This document shows positions 16,663 to 29,407 of a stretch of DNA of 64,000 bases, piece after piece; within the stretch, counting starts at the first letter, position 1, and each line of letters starts with the position of its first letter. The stretch lies in the NCBI RefSeq assembly GCF_004365875.1, contig NZ_SODF01000002.1, positions 1 to 64,000 on the forward strand, in the 5' to 3' direction. Source of the stretch: Kribbella kalugense (GTDB lineage Bacteria; Actinomycetota; Actinomycetes; Propionibacteriales; Kribbellaceae). Below the pieces are notes generated by a model. The model did not search any database and was not told the DNA's origin. It saw only the letters and a program-made list of their open reading frames with translations. The translations under genes and the position numbers were made by a program.

Positions 16663-16968
16663 ATGCTGTCGGTTGGATTCCTGATCCGGGTCGAGGCCAA
16701 ACCGGACCGGGTGGCGGAGGTCGAGGCGATGCTGAAGTCGGCGGTGGACCACGTCCGCGCGGAGGGGCAGGCGGTCGTCTGGTTCGGGCTGCGGCTCGGG
16801 CCGACGACGTTCGCGATCTTCGACGCGTTCGCCGACGAGGCGGGCAGGGATGCGCACTGGGAGGCCAACGGAGCAACGCTGACCGGCCCGGCGGCCGCGG
16901 AGCTGTTCGCCGAGTCGGCCGCCATCGAGCGTGTCGACGTGGTCGCCGCCATGCTCCCGGCTGAGTGA
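16663..16968 (+). CDS. Antibiotic-biosynthesis-monooxygenase (ABM) domain protein
   Basis: A 101-aa single-domain protein. It shows the ABM alpha-beta barrel pattern: first strand MLSVGFLIRVEAKPDRV, then a long helix VAEVEAMLKSAVDHVRAE, WFGLRLGPTTFAIFDAFAD and DAHWEANGA. Members are cofactor-free oxygenases or small stress enzymes acting on quinones or electrophiles. GAGAAAG precedes the ATG. It is probably repressed by the divergent TetR, so it is likely to be an inducible detoxification gene; the substrate is not known. Confidence 0.8.
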   Translation: MLSVGFLIRVEAKPDRVAEVEAMLKSAVDHVRAEGQAVVWFGLRLGPTTFAIFDAFADEAGRDAHWEANGATLTGPAAAELFAESAAIERVDVVAAMLPAE

Positions 16969-16971
16969 CGG

Positions 16972-17694
16972 TCAGCAGGCTCGGAGTACGTCGCGCCAGG
17001 CGAAGGCGCCCAGTTCTCGGTCGGCCTGATCTGAACCGCCTCGGGCCATCCGTTGCCCGCCGGACTTCGGCTGCTCGCCGGGGAACAGCGGTCGATGACC
17101 TGCTGCCGCGACCGTCACGGTCCGCGTCGGAAGGTCGTCCCGGGTCTCCGCGATCTCCTCGGCGAAGTCCACCGACGGCCACACCTGGTCGTCGCCACCC
17201 GCGATCAGCAGCAGCTCGCCCGCGAACCGCTCGGCGGGGATGCGAGCCGCCTCAGCGTTGGCGCCGTACGTGCGCAGGCTCTGCCGGTACCACCCGGTGA
17301 AGCTCGGCGGGTCGTCGTCGGGCTGCCAGCTCGGGTCGAACGGCACGAACGGGAGCGGCTCGCCCTTCCAGGTCCAGGCGGACGTCTGCCGACCGCCGTG
17401 GTTCCACGGCCAGACGTACGCGCTCGGCGAGATCGCGATGACCGCGTCGATCCGCGGGTCGACGGTCCCGAGCAGGAGCGCGGCCTCGGCGCCGCGCGAG
17501 ACGCCCATCACCACCAGGCGATCGTTGCACGCGGCGAGTTCGTCGAGCGGGAACGACTCCAGCGGGATCTCGCTGATCGTCTCGTCGAACCACTTCGGCG
17601 CGACTACGTCGTACCCTTCGGCCTCGAGGATCCGGACCCGGTCCAAGTCCGGCGTACCGCTGGATCCATGCAGGAGCAGTACGCCGGTTGTCAC
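16972..17694 (-). CDS. Alpha/beta hydrolase, acyl-CoA thioester hydrolase (BAAT) C-terminal type
   Basis: A 240-aa hydrolase. It begins VLLLHGSSG (oxyanion motif, residues 5-13). The nucleophile elbow is VMGVSRGAEAALLLG (serine near residue 70), the GxSRGAE form typical of BAAT C-terminal and related thioesterases. Later GGDDQVWPS and AAGHRPLFPG supply the expected Asp and His. The GTG start overlaps the guaB3 stop (GTGA), so it is coupled to purine genes, though no functional link is obvious. An N-terminal BAAT domain is absent. Confidence 0.78.
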   Translation of the reverse strand: MTTGVLLLHGSSGTPDLDRVRILEAEGYDVVAPKWFDETISEIPLESFPLDELAACNDRLVVMGVSRGAEAALLLGTVDPRIDAVIAISPSAYVWPWNHGGRQTSAWTWKGEPLPFVPFDPSWQPDDDPPSFTGWYRQSLRTYGANAEAARIPAERFAGELLLIAGGDDQVWPSVDFAEEIAETRDDLPTRTVTVAAAGHRPLFPGEQPKSGGQRMARGGSDQADRELGAFAWRDVLRAC

Positions 17695-18797
17695 CCGACG
17701 ACGACCTCGACCCGCTGGAATTCCTTGAGCTCGGTGTAGCCGGTGGTCGCCATCGCCCGCTTGAGCGCGCCGACCAGGTTCATCGTGCCGTCCGGGACCC
17801 AGGACGGGCCGAACAGGATCTGCTCCATCGTGCCGGTCACGCCGACCTCGACCCGCTCGCCGCGGGGCAGGTCCTGGTGCCACGCCTCGGCGCCCCAGTG
17901 GTACCCGCCGCCCGGGGCGTCACTTGCCCGAGCCAGCGGCGAACCGACCATCACAGCATCGGCGCCACAAGCGACCGCCTTGGCGACATCGCCAGACCGG
18001 CCAACCGAGCCGTCCGCGATCACGTGCACGTACCGGCCGCCGGACTCGTCCATGTAGTCCCGCCGCGCCGCCGCCACATCGGCAACCGCTGACGCCATCG
18101 GCACCGCGACGCCGAGCACCTTGCGGGTGGTGTGCGCCGCGCCCCCGCCGAAGCCGACGAGCACGCCGGCCGCCCCGGTCCGCATCAGGTGCAACGCGGC
18201 CTGGTGGGTCGCGCAGCCGCCGACGATCACCGGTACGTCGAGGTCGTAGATGAACTGCTTCAGGTTGAGCGGCTCCGCCTGGCCGGACACGTGCTCGGCC
18301 GACACCGTCGTACCGCGGATGACGAACAGGTCGACACCCGCGTCCACGACGTGCTTGGCGAACTGCTTGGTCCGCTGCGGCGACAGCGCGCCGGCCACGG
18401 TCACGCCGGACGCGCGGATCTCCTGCACCCGCTGGGAGAGCAGCTCGGGCTTGATCGGCGCCGAGTAGATCTCCTGCAGCCGGTGCGTGGCCTGCGTCTG
18501 ATCGAGGCTGGTGATCTCCTCGAGCAGACTGGTCGGGTCCTCGTACCGGGTCCAGAGACCCTCGAGGTTGAGCACGCCGAGACCGCCGGCCTTGCCGATC
18601 GCGATCGCTGTGGCCGGCGACATCACCGAATCCATCGGCGCGGCCAGGATCGGCAGCTCGAACCGGTACGCGTCGATCTGCCAGGCAACCGAGACCTCCT
18701 CAGGATCCCGCGTCCGCCGCGACGGCACGATCGCAATGTCGTCGAACGCATACGCCTGCCGACCCCGCTTCGCGCGGCCGATCTCGATCTCGGTCAT
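17691..18797 (-). CDS. guaB3: GuaB3 family IMP-dehydrogenase-related protein
   Basis: A 368-aa TIM-barrel protein of the IMPDH/GMP reductase family. It lacks the CBS pair of true IMPDH. The catalytic loop that holds the active cysteine in IMPDH (GSICTTR) is GGGAAHTTR here (217-225), so the cysteine is missing. This form is regularly found beside guaB in actinobacteria, as it is here (29 bases downstream). Its activity in actinobacteria is not settled. A product name of IMP dehydrogenase should therefore not be taken literally. Confidence 0.9.
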   Translation of the reverse strand: MTEIEIGRAKRGRQAYAFDDIAIVPSRRTRDPEEVSVAWQIDAYRFELPILAAPMDSVMSPATAIAIGKAGGLGVLNLEGLWTRYEDPTSLLEEITSLDQTQATHRLQEIYSAPIKPELLSQRVQEIRASGVTVAGALSPQRTKQFAKHVVDAGVDLFVIRGTTVSAEHVSGQAEPLNLKQFIYDLDVPVIVGGCATHQAALHLMRTGAAGVLVGFGGGAAHTTRKVLGVAVPMASAVADVAAARRDYMDESGGRYVHVIADGSVGRSGDVAKAVACGADAVMVGSPLARASDAPGGGYHWGAEAWHQDLPRGERVEVGVTGTMEQILFGPSWVPDGTMNLVGALKRAMATTGYTELKEFQRVEVVVG

Positions 18798-18826
18798 CTG
18801 GTGTTCCTAACGGGTTGCAGGCGGGG

Positions 18827-21832
<3,006 letters not shown>

Positions 21833-21840
<8 letters not shown>

Positions 21841-22456
21841 GATGCCCCTCCCCTGCTCTTCCTCGTTCCAGCTGTGCTTCATGCCCCACAAACCCCCTGA
21901 GCGTGTTCAACGCCCGATGCTGTGCGACCCTCACCGCCCCCGGTGTCATCCCCAGTGCCCGGCCGGTCTCCTCGGCTGACATCCCCGCTACCACCCGGAG
22001 CCGCAGGATCTCCCGCAGCTTCTCCGGCAGTTTGTCCAGCAACCCCATGATGTGCTGAACCTCCGAATGCCGGACCGCGTGCTCCTCCGGCGTCGGTGAC
22101 TCGTCCGCGCCGTCCGGCAGGTCCGGCGTCGAAACGTCGGCCACCGCGAACGCACGCTGGGCATCGGCGACCTTGCGGGCCGCGATGCCGTAGACGAAAG
22201 CCTCGAAAGGCCTCCCCTCGTCCCGGTACCGGCCCAGCGCGCCGAATACCGCGACACAAACCTCTTGTGCGACGTCGTCGACCATGTCGGCGCCGCCGGG
22301 ATAGGTCCACAAGCGGGACCGTACGTATCGGTGCGCCACAGCGCGCACCCTGGTGAGCAGGTCGTTGAGAGCTGTTCGGTCCCCGTCGCCGGCCAATGCG
22401 GCTAGATCCCTGAGCTCGACCCGGTCGTGGGTGTCAGGTACTCGTACCTCGGTCAC
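21833..22456 (-). CDS. sigD: ECF RNA polymerase sigma factor SigD
   Basis: A 207-aa ECF sigma factor. Region 2 is DDVAQEVCVAVFGALGRYRD plus FEAFVYGIAARKVADAQR, and region 4 is LPEKLREILRLRVVAGMSAE then TGRALGMTPGAVRVAQHRAL. I chose the GTG at 22454-22456 because a GAGGG lies against it; a TTG 36 bases upstream is the alternative. The pairing with RsdA and the nearby guaB/guaB3 and groESL match the mycobacterial sigD neighbourhood. The promoter should lie in 22457-22530, and autoregulation is common in this class. Confidence 0.9.
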
Positions 22457-22530
22457 CCCTCGCCCCCTCGTGTCAGACCGGCCAGCCTGCAAGATAGTAC
22501 GGCGCTCAACTCTCCTTGCCTAGTGGCAAT

Positions 22531-22560
22531 TCGTGATCCCTTCCGGCCGGTTGATCACGA
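22531..22560. terminator. Stem-loop downstream of the GNAT gene
   Basis: TCGTGATC (22531-22538) pairs with GATCACGA (22553-22560). The loop holds a self-complementary CCGGCCGG. It lies just past the GNAT stop at 22568 and upstream of sigD, a suitable place to insulate sigD from read-through. Confidence 0.5.
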
Positions 22561-22567
22561 TCTGTCA

Positions 22568-23041
22568 CTACTGGCCCGTAGTACTGACCGGTCCGGAAGG
22601 AGCCGCGAAGTGAATCAGCTCGGAGGCCTGGTCCCCACCCCATTCGATCGGGCTCCGGCCGGTTTCCAGCCAGCCCGCCCGGCGATACAGATGTACGGCG
22701 GCACCGCGGTTGTCGACCACGTCGAGTGAGAGCTTCCGCCCGAGTTCGGCGGCCGTCGTGACGCAGTGGTCGAGCAGCCGGCGGCCGATGCCCTGACGGG
22801 TCGCCTGGGGGTCCACGAAGAGCCGCTCCACCTCGACAGCGTCACCGGCGCTCGTCAGTACGACGTGGCCGACGACCTGCCCATCGCTCTCCGCGACCCA
22901 ATAGCCCACGGCCTTCGCAGGCGTCAGCCACGACTCTGGGTCGGCCGGCCAGTTGATGGGATAGCCGGCCGTCTCGTACACAGCGCGGAGGAGGTGGACG
23001 GAGGTGTCCAGGTCAGTGTCGGCACGTTCTCTGATCAGCAC
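22568..23041 (-). CDS. GNAT-family N-acetyltransferase
   Basis: A 157-aa acetyltransferase. The acetyl-CoA motif is VERLFVDPQATRQGIGRRLLDHC (given in full as V-E-R-L-F-V, then RQGIGRRLL), and the C-terminal SLDVVDNRGAAVHLYRRAGW is the usual motif B. I place the start at GTG 23039-23041: the ATG 21 bases upstream falls inside the groEL terminator stem and is unlikely to be used. It stands alone between groEL and sigD, where mycobacteria have other genes. The substrate is unknown. Confidence 0.82.
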   Translation of the reverse strand: MLIRERADTDLDTSVHLLRAVYETAGYPINWPADPESWLTPAKAVGYWVAESDGQVVGHVVLTSAGDAVEVERLFVDPQATRQGIGRRLLDHCVTTAAELGRKLSLDVVDNRGAAVHLYRRAGWLETGRSPIEWGGDQASELIHFAAPSGPVSTTGQ

Positions 23042-23053
23042 AGGCCAATCAGA

Positions 23054-23095
23054 ACAGAGCACCGCCCGGCAGCTGACTGCCGGGCGGTGCTCTGT
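23054..23095. terminator. Strong intrinsic terminator after groEL
   Basis: A perfect 19-bp stem (23054-23072 with 23077-23095) around the loop CTGA, 26 bases past the groEL stop. It is the most stable hairpin noticed in the window. It also decides the start of the next gene, because an ATG at 23060-23062 would be buried in it. Confidence 0.85.
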
Positions 23096-23121
23096 GTGTG
23101 CTGTCGAACTACTGCCTGAGG

Positions 23122-24768
<1,647 letters not shown>

Positions 24769-24869
24769 CTAATCGTTGCAGGCACGAGCACATCGCTGAT
24801 CCATACCGACTCCGCCCCGGCGCCAGAGTCGGCACCAGGGCGGTGTCAGTCAGGAACAGCGAGCGGTCG

Positions 24870-25166
24870 TCACTTGCTGACGACTGCGAGGATGTCGCGG
24901 GCGCCCAGGATCAGGTAGTCCTGGCCGTCGTACTTGACCTCGGTGCCGCCGTACTTGGAGTAGATGACCTTGTCGCCGACGGCGACGTCCAGCGGGACGC
25001 GGTTGCCGTTGTCGTCGATCCGGCCCGGGCCGACAGCGAGGATCTCGCCCTCCTGCGGCTTCTCCTTGGCGGTGTCCGGGATCACCAGGCCGGACTTCGT
25101 GGTCTGCTCGGCTTCGAGCGGCGCGACGAGGACCCGGTCCTCGAGCGGCTTGATCGTGACCGACAC
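24870..25166 (-). CDS. groES: 10 kDa chaperonin GroES
   Basis: The 98-aa lid of the GroEL chamber. It starts [20 protein letters not shown] and has the mobile loop [20 protein letters not shown] (split at about residue 30) and [16 protein letters not shown]. It is full length, first in the groES-groEL operon and preceded by two CIRCE boxes, so it should be induced by heat when HrcA falls off. Confidence 0.97.
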   Translation of the reverse strand: MSVTIKPLEDRVLVAPLEAEQTTKSGLVIPDTAKEKPQEGEILAVGPGRIDDNGNRVPLDVAVGDKVIYSKYGGTEVKYDGQDYLILGARDILAVVSK

Positions 25167-25251
25167 TTGCTGACCTCCACGGTCGATTTGCTTGTCTGCA
25201 GTTCATGGTGGTCGCGCTCCCCTGCCGTCGCGGGGGTCAGAGGCCGGACCG

Positions 25252-25278
25252 TTGGCACACTCACACAGAGAGTGCCAA
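25252..25278. promoter_or_regulatory. CIRCE operator, groES-proximal copy
   Basis: Half-sites TTGGCACAC (25252-25260) and GAGTGCCAA (25270-25278) flank exactly 9 bases. This matches the HrcA-binding CIRCE consensus (TTAGCACTC-N9-GAGTGCTAA) with a one-base departure in symmetry in the left arm. Confidence 0.85.
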
Positions 25279-25297
25279 CACCGAATCTAGGCCGCGA

Positions 25298-25324
25298 TTA
25301 GCACTCGGTCAACTCGAGTGCCAA
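25298..25324. promoter_or_regulatory. CIRCE operator, groES-distal copy
   Basis: TTAGCACTC (25298-25306) and GAGTGCCAA (25316-25324) flank 9 bases, a near-perfect CIRCE. With the copy 20 bases nearer groES it forms a tandem HrcA operator, as is usual before actinobacterial groESL. The groES promoter is expected between or beside them. Confidence 0.92.
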
Positions 25325-25447
25325 ACGATTCTCAGCCTGAGACGCTCCGGACGGCAGTGACCGGCCGGGCACGGATCGTGGTCAAACGCTGGGCCGAACG
25401 GGGTCGGCCGTGGGACCGTTGCGTCAGTACGGGTCGGAGGAGGAGCC

Positions 25448-26044
25448 ATGGCGTTCAAATTGCCGGCACTGCCCAAGCTGTCCGGCCGGACGATCGCAGT
25501 GCTGGCCGCGGTCGGCGCGGTGGCCGTCGGAGCCGTCGCCGCCAACGCCTCGAAGCAGGAGTCGCCAGCCGCCGGCGCACCCCCGGCCGCACCTGCTCCC
25601 AAGGCGCCGGCCGACCAGACCGCGTCCCACGACGCGACGGCCGCCGAGATGAAGGCAGCCGCCGCCCTGCCGCAGTGCCGGTCGGCCCGACTCGTACCGG
25701 TGAACCGCAGCTGGGGCATCCCGATGCCGTCGATCTACGCCAGCACCAGCACCACCTGCAACCTCATGTACGGCGACGATCCGTACCGCGGCTCCAATCG
25801 GTACGGCGAACCCGACACCGCCATCCAGGTCCTCCAGCGCAACCTGAACTTCTGCTACGCCACCAAGCTCGCCGTCGACGGCATCTACGGCAGCAACACC
25901 CGGGCGGCGGTCAAGCTGGTCCAGCGCAAGCATCACCTGGTCATTGACGGCATCTACGGCCCGAAGACTCGTTCCGCGATGAACTGGCGCCTCTACTCGA
26001 TGGCAACCAGAAGCTGGAGCAGGAGCTGTTCCAGTCCCCTCTAG
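25448..26044 (+). CDS. Membrane-anchored or secreted protein with a peptidoglycan-binding domain
   Basis: A 198-aa protein. A hydrophobic segment at about 15-34 (RTIAVLAAVGAVAVGAVAAN) is a signal or anchor, then an Ala/Pro linker (about 38-70), then a type-1 peptidoglycan-binding fold at about 120-182 with the repeated LAVDGIYGSNTRAAV and LVIDGIYGPKTRSAM strokes. The ribosome binding site GGAGGAG is strong. It is divergent from groES. It probably binds cell-wall glycan; there is no catalytic domain. Confidence 0.85.
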   Translation: MAFKLPALPKLSGRTIAVLAAVGAVAVGAVAANASKQESPAAGAPPAAPAPKAPADQTASHDATAAEMKAAAALPQCRSARLVPVNRSWGIPMPSIYASTSTTCNLMYGDDPYRGSNRYGEPDTAIQVLQRNLNFCYATKLAVDGIYGSNTRAAVKLVQRKHHLVIDGIYGPKTRSAMNWRLYSMATRSWSRSCSSPL

Positions 26045-26053
26045 AGTTGCCGA

Positions 26054-27205
26054 GTGACAGTCACCGCGTTGCTCGACGGACCGGGCGCCGAAGTACTCGC
26101 GGCTGCCTGTGCTGACTATCACCCCGGTCGTGAGCTCCAACTCGTCGAAAAGCTCAGACGCCGGTACGACGCAACGCTTGTCACGACTGCGGTCACGCAG
26201 GCCGCACTGCGCCACCGAGCGGTCACCAAGTTCGGACCGGATGCCAGCCGGATGTTCTTCACGCCGGACGGGCTGGAGCAGTCCACCCGGACCACGGTGA
26301 GCACGCACCGAGCCGCACGCATCGCAGCCGCGCCGATCGGCACGATGGTCGATCTCGGCTGCGGCATCGGGGGCGACCTGATCGTCATGGCCCGCGCCGG
26401 CCTACGCGTCACCGGCGTCGAGCGCGACCCGGAGACGGCGGCCGCGGCACGTGCGAACCTGGCGGCGTTCGGTCTGCCGGGCGAGGTGCTGGTCGGCGAT
26501 GCGGAGACCACCGACCTCACGCCGTACGACATGGTGTTCGCCGACCCGGCTCGGCGGGCGGATGGGCGACGGGTGTTCGACCACAACGCGTACTCGCCGC
26601 CCTGGTCGTTCGTACTGGAGGTGCTGAAGCGGACCGCGTGCGTGAAGGTGGCGCCCGGCATCCCGCATGACGCGATCCCCGACGGTGTGGAAGCGGAGTG
26701 GATCAGCGACGCCGGCGAGGTGAAGGAGGCTGCGTTGTGGTCCGGTGAGCTGTCCACAGGCGGCTCCCGGCGAGCCACGCTCCTGCCCAGCGGCGTCACC
26801 GTCACCGATGCACCGGACGCGGACACCGGTCCGGTCGGTCAGTACATCTACGAGCCCGATGGCGCAGTCGTGCGGGCCGGTCTGGTCACCGCGGTGGCCG
26901 CAGCGGTAGATGGCTGGCTTCTGGATCACCGGATCGCTTACGTCACTGCAGCGAAGTACGTCCCGACTCCGCTGGCTTCGGCGTACGAAGTGCTAGAAGA
27001 GCTTCCCTACAAGGAGAAAGCGCTGCGCTCGTGGGTCCGCACTCAGGGCATTGGGACGCTGGAGATCAAGAAGCGTGGCGTCGACCTCGATCCGGCCCAG
27101 CTGCGGAAGAAGCTCTCGCCGAAGGGCTCGGCGTCGGCGACGCTGATCATCACCCGGATCGGCCGCGACGCGGTGGCGTACTCCTGTCGTCGGATCACGT
27201 CCTGA
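26054..27205 (+). CDS. Class I SAM-dependent methyltransferase, THUMP-like
   Basis: A 383-aa protein. The SAM-binding core is MVDLGCGIGGDLIVMARAG (about 97-115) and TGVERDPETAAAARANL. MVFADPARRADGRR (about 160-173) occupies the catalytic DPP-like position of nucleic-acid methyltransferases. After a swapped region the C-terminus (LGTLEIKKRG-type: GIGTLEIKKRGVDLDPAQLR) fits the THUMP-like domain found with this family. It starts at GTG nine bases after the peptidoglycan-binding gene. The substrate is probably RNA, unproven. Confidence 0.8.
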   Translation: MTVTALLDGPGAEVLAAACADYHPGRELQLVEKLRRRYDATLVTTAVTQAALRHRAVTKFGPDASRMFFTPDGLEQSTRTTVSTHRAARIAAAPIGTMVDLGCGIGGDLIVMARAGLRVTGVERDPETAAAARANLAAFGLPGEVLVGDAETTDLTPYDMVFADPARRADGRRVFDHNAYSPPWSFVLEVLKRTACVKVAPGIPHDAIPDGVEAEWISDAGEVKEAALWSGELSTGGSRRATLLPSGVTVTDAPDADTGPVGQYIYEPDGAVVRAGLVTAVAAAVDGWLLDHRIAYVTAAKYVPTPLASAYEVLEELPYKEKALRSWVRTQGIGTLEIKKRGVDLDPAQLRKKLSPKGSASATLIITRIGRDAVAYSCRRITS

Positions 27206-27230
27206 CCGCTCACGGGTAGAATCACAAGCT

Positions 27231-28031
27231 GTGCCCGTTGACCGCCAGCCTCTCCGCTCGGAACTCTTCCCGTCTGCGGGCGCGCATTACTGGGCATCCG
27301 GCGGCCTCAGCTCGGAGCACACCCACGACGAGGGGCACCTCGTGTACGCCGCACGGGGCGTGCTGGCCGTCCACACCGACCACGGCACCTCGATCGTTCC
27401 TGCCAACCGCCTCGCGTGGACCCCGGCCGGAGTCATGCACCAGCACCGCGCCCACGGCGAGACCGACATGCGGATCGTGTTCCTGTCGGCCTCACTGGCG
27501 CGCCTGGTCCCGGATCGTCCCGCCGTGTTCCTGGCGTCCGGCCTCGCCCGTGAAGTCGTCCTCGCTCTCACCAGCCCGCGCGATGACGACAGTGCCGCCC
27601 GCGCTCGCCTGCAGCGCGTCCTCGTCGACGAACTACATGAAGCCGCCGAGCAGCCGCTGCAACTGCCCGAGCCACGCGACGACCGGCTGCGAACGATCGC
27701 TCAGCTGCTCCACGAGAACCCGGCGGACAACACCTCACTGGCCGAGCTGGGCCGTACGGCGGGCGCCGGTGCTCGCACCCTTAGCCGGCTGTTCCACGAC
27801 GAGCTCGGCATGACGTTCTACGAGTGGCGGACGCAGCTTCGGATCTACCACGCCCTCGTTCTACTAGCCGATGGCCACGACACGACGTACGTCGCGCACG
27901 CGTGCGGATGGGCGAACCCGAGCGGCTTCATCGCGGCCTTCACCGCGATCGTCGGAACCACTCCCGGTCGGCACTTGCGCTCGACGCATATTCGAACATA
28001 TGATCGATCTCGCGAGCGGGTCTCCGGGTGA
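27231..28031 (+). CDS. AraC-family transcriptional regulator
   Basis: A 266-aa regulator. The N-terminal cupin (about 15-90: HTHDEGHLVYAARGVLAVHT, WTPAGVMHQHRAHGE) has the histidines of a small-molecule or metal sensor. The C-terminal double helix-turn-helix (about 165-250) includes LAELGRTAGAGARTLSRLFH and HACGWANPSGFIAAFTAIVG. It lies 25 bases after the methyltransferase. Its target is not evident; no efflux or catabolic gene is adjacent on this strand. Confidence 0.9.
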   Translation: MPVDRQPLRSELFPSAGAHYWASGGLSSEHTHDEGHLVYAARGVLAVHTDHGTSIVPANRLAWTPAGVMHQHRAHGETDMRIVFLSASLARLVPDRPAVFLASGLAREVVLALTSPRDDDSAARARLQRVLVDELHEAAEQPLQLPEPRDDRLRTIAQLLHENPADNTSLAELGRTAGAGARTLSRLFHDELGMTFYEWRTQLRIYHALVLLADGHDTTYVAHACGWANPSGFIAAFTAIVGTTPGRHLRSTHIRTYDRSRERVSG

Positions 28032-28199
28032 CTCGCCGGCGGGCGAGGTGCTGCGTCCGCTGCTGCGCTCCCCCGGAGGCCCGCCACTAAGTTTTACTGT
28101 TCGTTCGACGGGGGCCGACCGTGATTCATCTGAGTACAGGAGTCTGGCAGTCAAACCGGTTGGCCGCTGACCGTTCGCCTGGGGAGCAAGCGGTGCGCA

Positions 28200-28961
28200 C
28201 TACCCCCGGGCCTTTGCCACCTTGACCACCTGGAAGCGTTCCGTGACCGGGAGACGCAGGCGAGCCAGCGCGATCGACGCGACCGCGGCAGCCAGCGAAG
28301 ACCTCCGCCCATACTGCGGAAGCGACTCGGTGCCGGCATCAATTGCGGGCGTGGAGTCCGACCGCGTGAGGGCGCTGGCTGTGAAGGTGGCGACCAGAGT
28401 GTTCCAGTCGGTGGCGCGGTGCAGCATGGGATGGGTCTCGTCCGTGAGCGCGTAGACGGTGACCGGGGTGCCGGCAGCGCGAAGGCGGTTGGCATACGCG
28501 GTGGTGGCGCGCGGGTCGGTGATGGTGTCGTCGGTCCCATGCGCGAACGTGACGGGCGCGCGGAGTTTGGTCAGCGGCTCGCCCTCCGGAAGCCAGGGAG
28601 CCAACGCCAGTACGCCGGCCACTCGGGGATGATCGCCCGCGGCAACCACTGCACGACCGCCCATCGAGTGACCGATCAGGACGACGCGGCGGATCACCGG
28701 CGGGAGTTCGTCAAGCACTGCACGCAGATCCACAGCAGGATCAGCCTCGGCGTTCCAGCCGCGGTACCGGTAGCGCATCAGACCGACCGCTGCGGTCGGT
28801 ACGGCGTCCCGAGCGGCCGCCGCGAACGGCCACATGCGGAGGATGGGAGGGCGCCACAGCTCGGCGCTTTCCCGCGACTCCTCCATCCCGCCATGCGCCA
28901 GCAGGACCAGGTCGCTCGCCCCGGCCGGATTCCAGACCAGGTCCACCCCCGGCGAGGTCAT
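28200..28961 (-). CDS. Alpha/beta hydrolase
   Basis: A 253-aa hydrolase: LVLLAHGGMEES (oxyanion), nucleophile elbow LIGHSMGGRAVVAAG (serine near residue 98) and late VTFAHGTDDTITDP and DETHPMLHR for Asp and His. It is soluble, with no signal peptide. It is the last gene of the long alr-tsa operon; its ATG overlaps the GNAT stop (ATGA). The substrate is unknown. Confidence 0.82.
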   Translation of the reverse strand: MTSPGVDLVWNPAGASDLVLLAHGGMEESRESAELWRPPILRMWPFAAAARDAVPTAAVGLMRYRYRGWNAEADPAVDLRAVLDELPPVIRRVVLIGHSMGGRAVVAAGDHPRVAGVLALAPWLPEGEPLTKLRAPVTFAHGTDDTITDPRATTAYANRLRAAGTPVTVYALTDETHPMLHRATDWNTLVATFTASALTRSDSTPAIDAGTESLPQYGRRSSLAAAVASIALARLRLPVTERFQVVKVAKARG

Positions 28962-29407
28962 GATCGGCCGTAGATGTCCGCGGGGCTCTTGCTGATGACC
29001 ATCATCCGGCTCGGATCCGCCGGTTCGCTGAAGCCGTAAGACCGGTAGAGCTCATGCGCGTCCGCAGTCGCCAGCATGAAGCGTCGTACACCCTTCAAGT
29101 CCGGGTGATCGATCAGCGTCGACACCACGAACCGGCCCAGCCCGTGTCCCCGGGATTCCTCCAACACAAAGACATCCGCGAGCCAGGCGAAGGTCGCCCG
29201 GTCCGTGACCATCCGGGCAAAAGCGACCATCGACCCGTCGGCCGCATACACCCCGAGGTTCAGCGAACCCGCGATCGACTGGGCCACGACCTCCCGCGGA
29301 ATCCCCGGCGCCCAGTACGACGTACTCAGGAAGCCGTGCACCACGTCGACATCGATGCGAGCCGCGTCGTCGTCCGCCTCGAACCCGTCCGGGCCAGTCC
29401 ATCTCAC
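28958..29407 (-). CDS. GNAT-family N-acetyltransferase
   Basis: A 149-aa acetyltransferase. Core motif [20 protein letters not shown] (about 80-99) and end motif [18 protein letters not shown] at 29405-29407 overlaps the tsaD stop (GTGA), which fixes the start; the frame remains open upstream through tsaD. It sits between tsaD and the hydrolase and is unlikely to be part of the t6A pathway itself. Confidence 0.85.
   Translation of the reverse strand: MRWTGPDGFEADDDAARIDVDVVHGFLSTSYWAPGIPREVVAQSIAGSLNLGVYAADGSMVAFARMVTDRATFAWLADVFVLEESRGHGLGRFVVSTLIDHPDLKGVRRFMLATADAHELYRSYGFSEPADPSRMMVISKSPADIYGRS

Noticed and set aside
23042..23062. ATG start for the GNAT gene at 23060-23062
   Set aside because: It lies inside the 19-bp terminator stem of groEL; the GTG at 23039-23041 is more credible.
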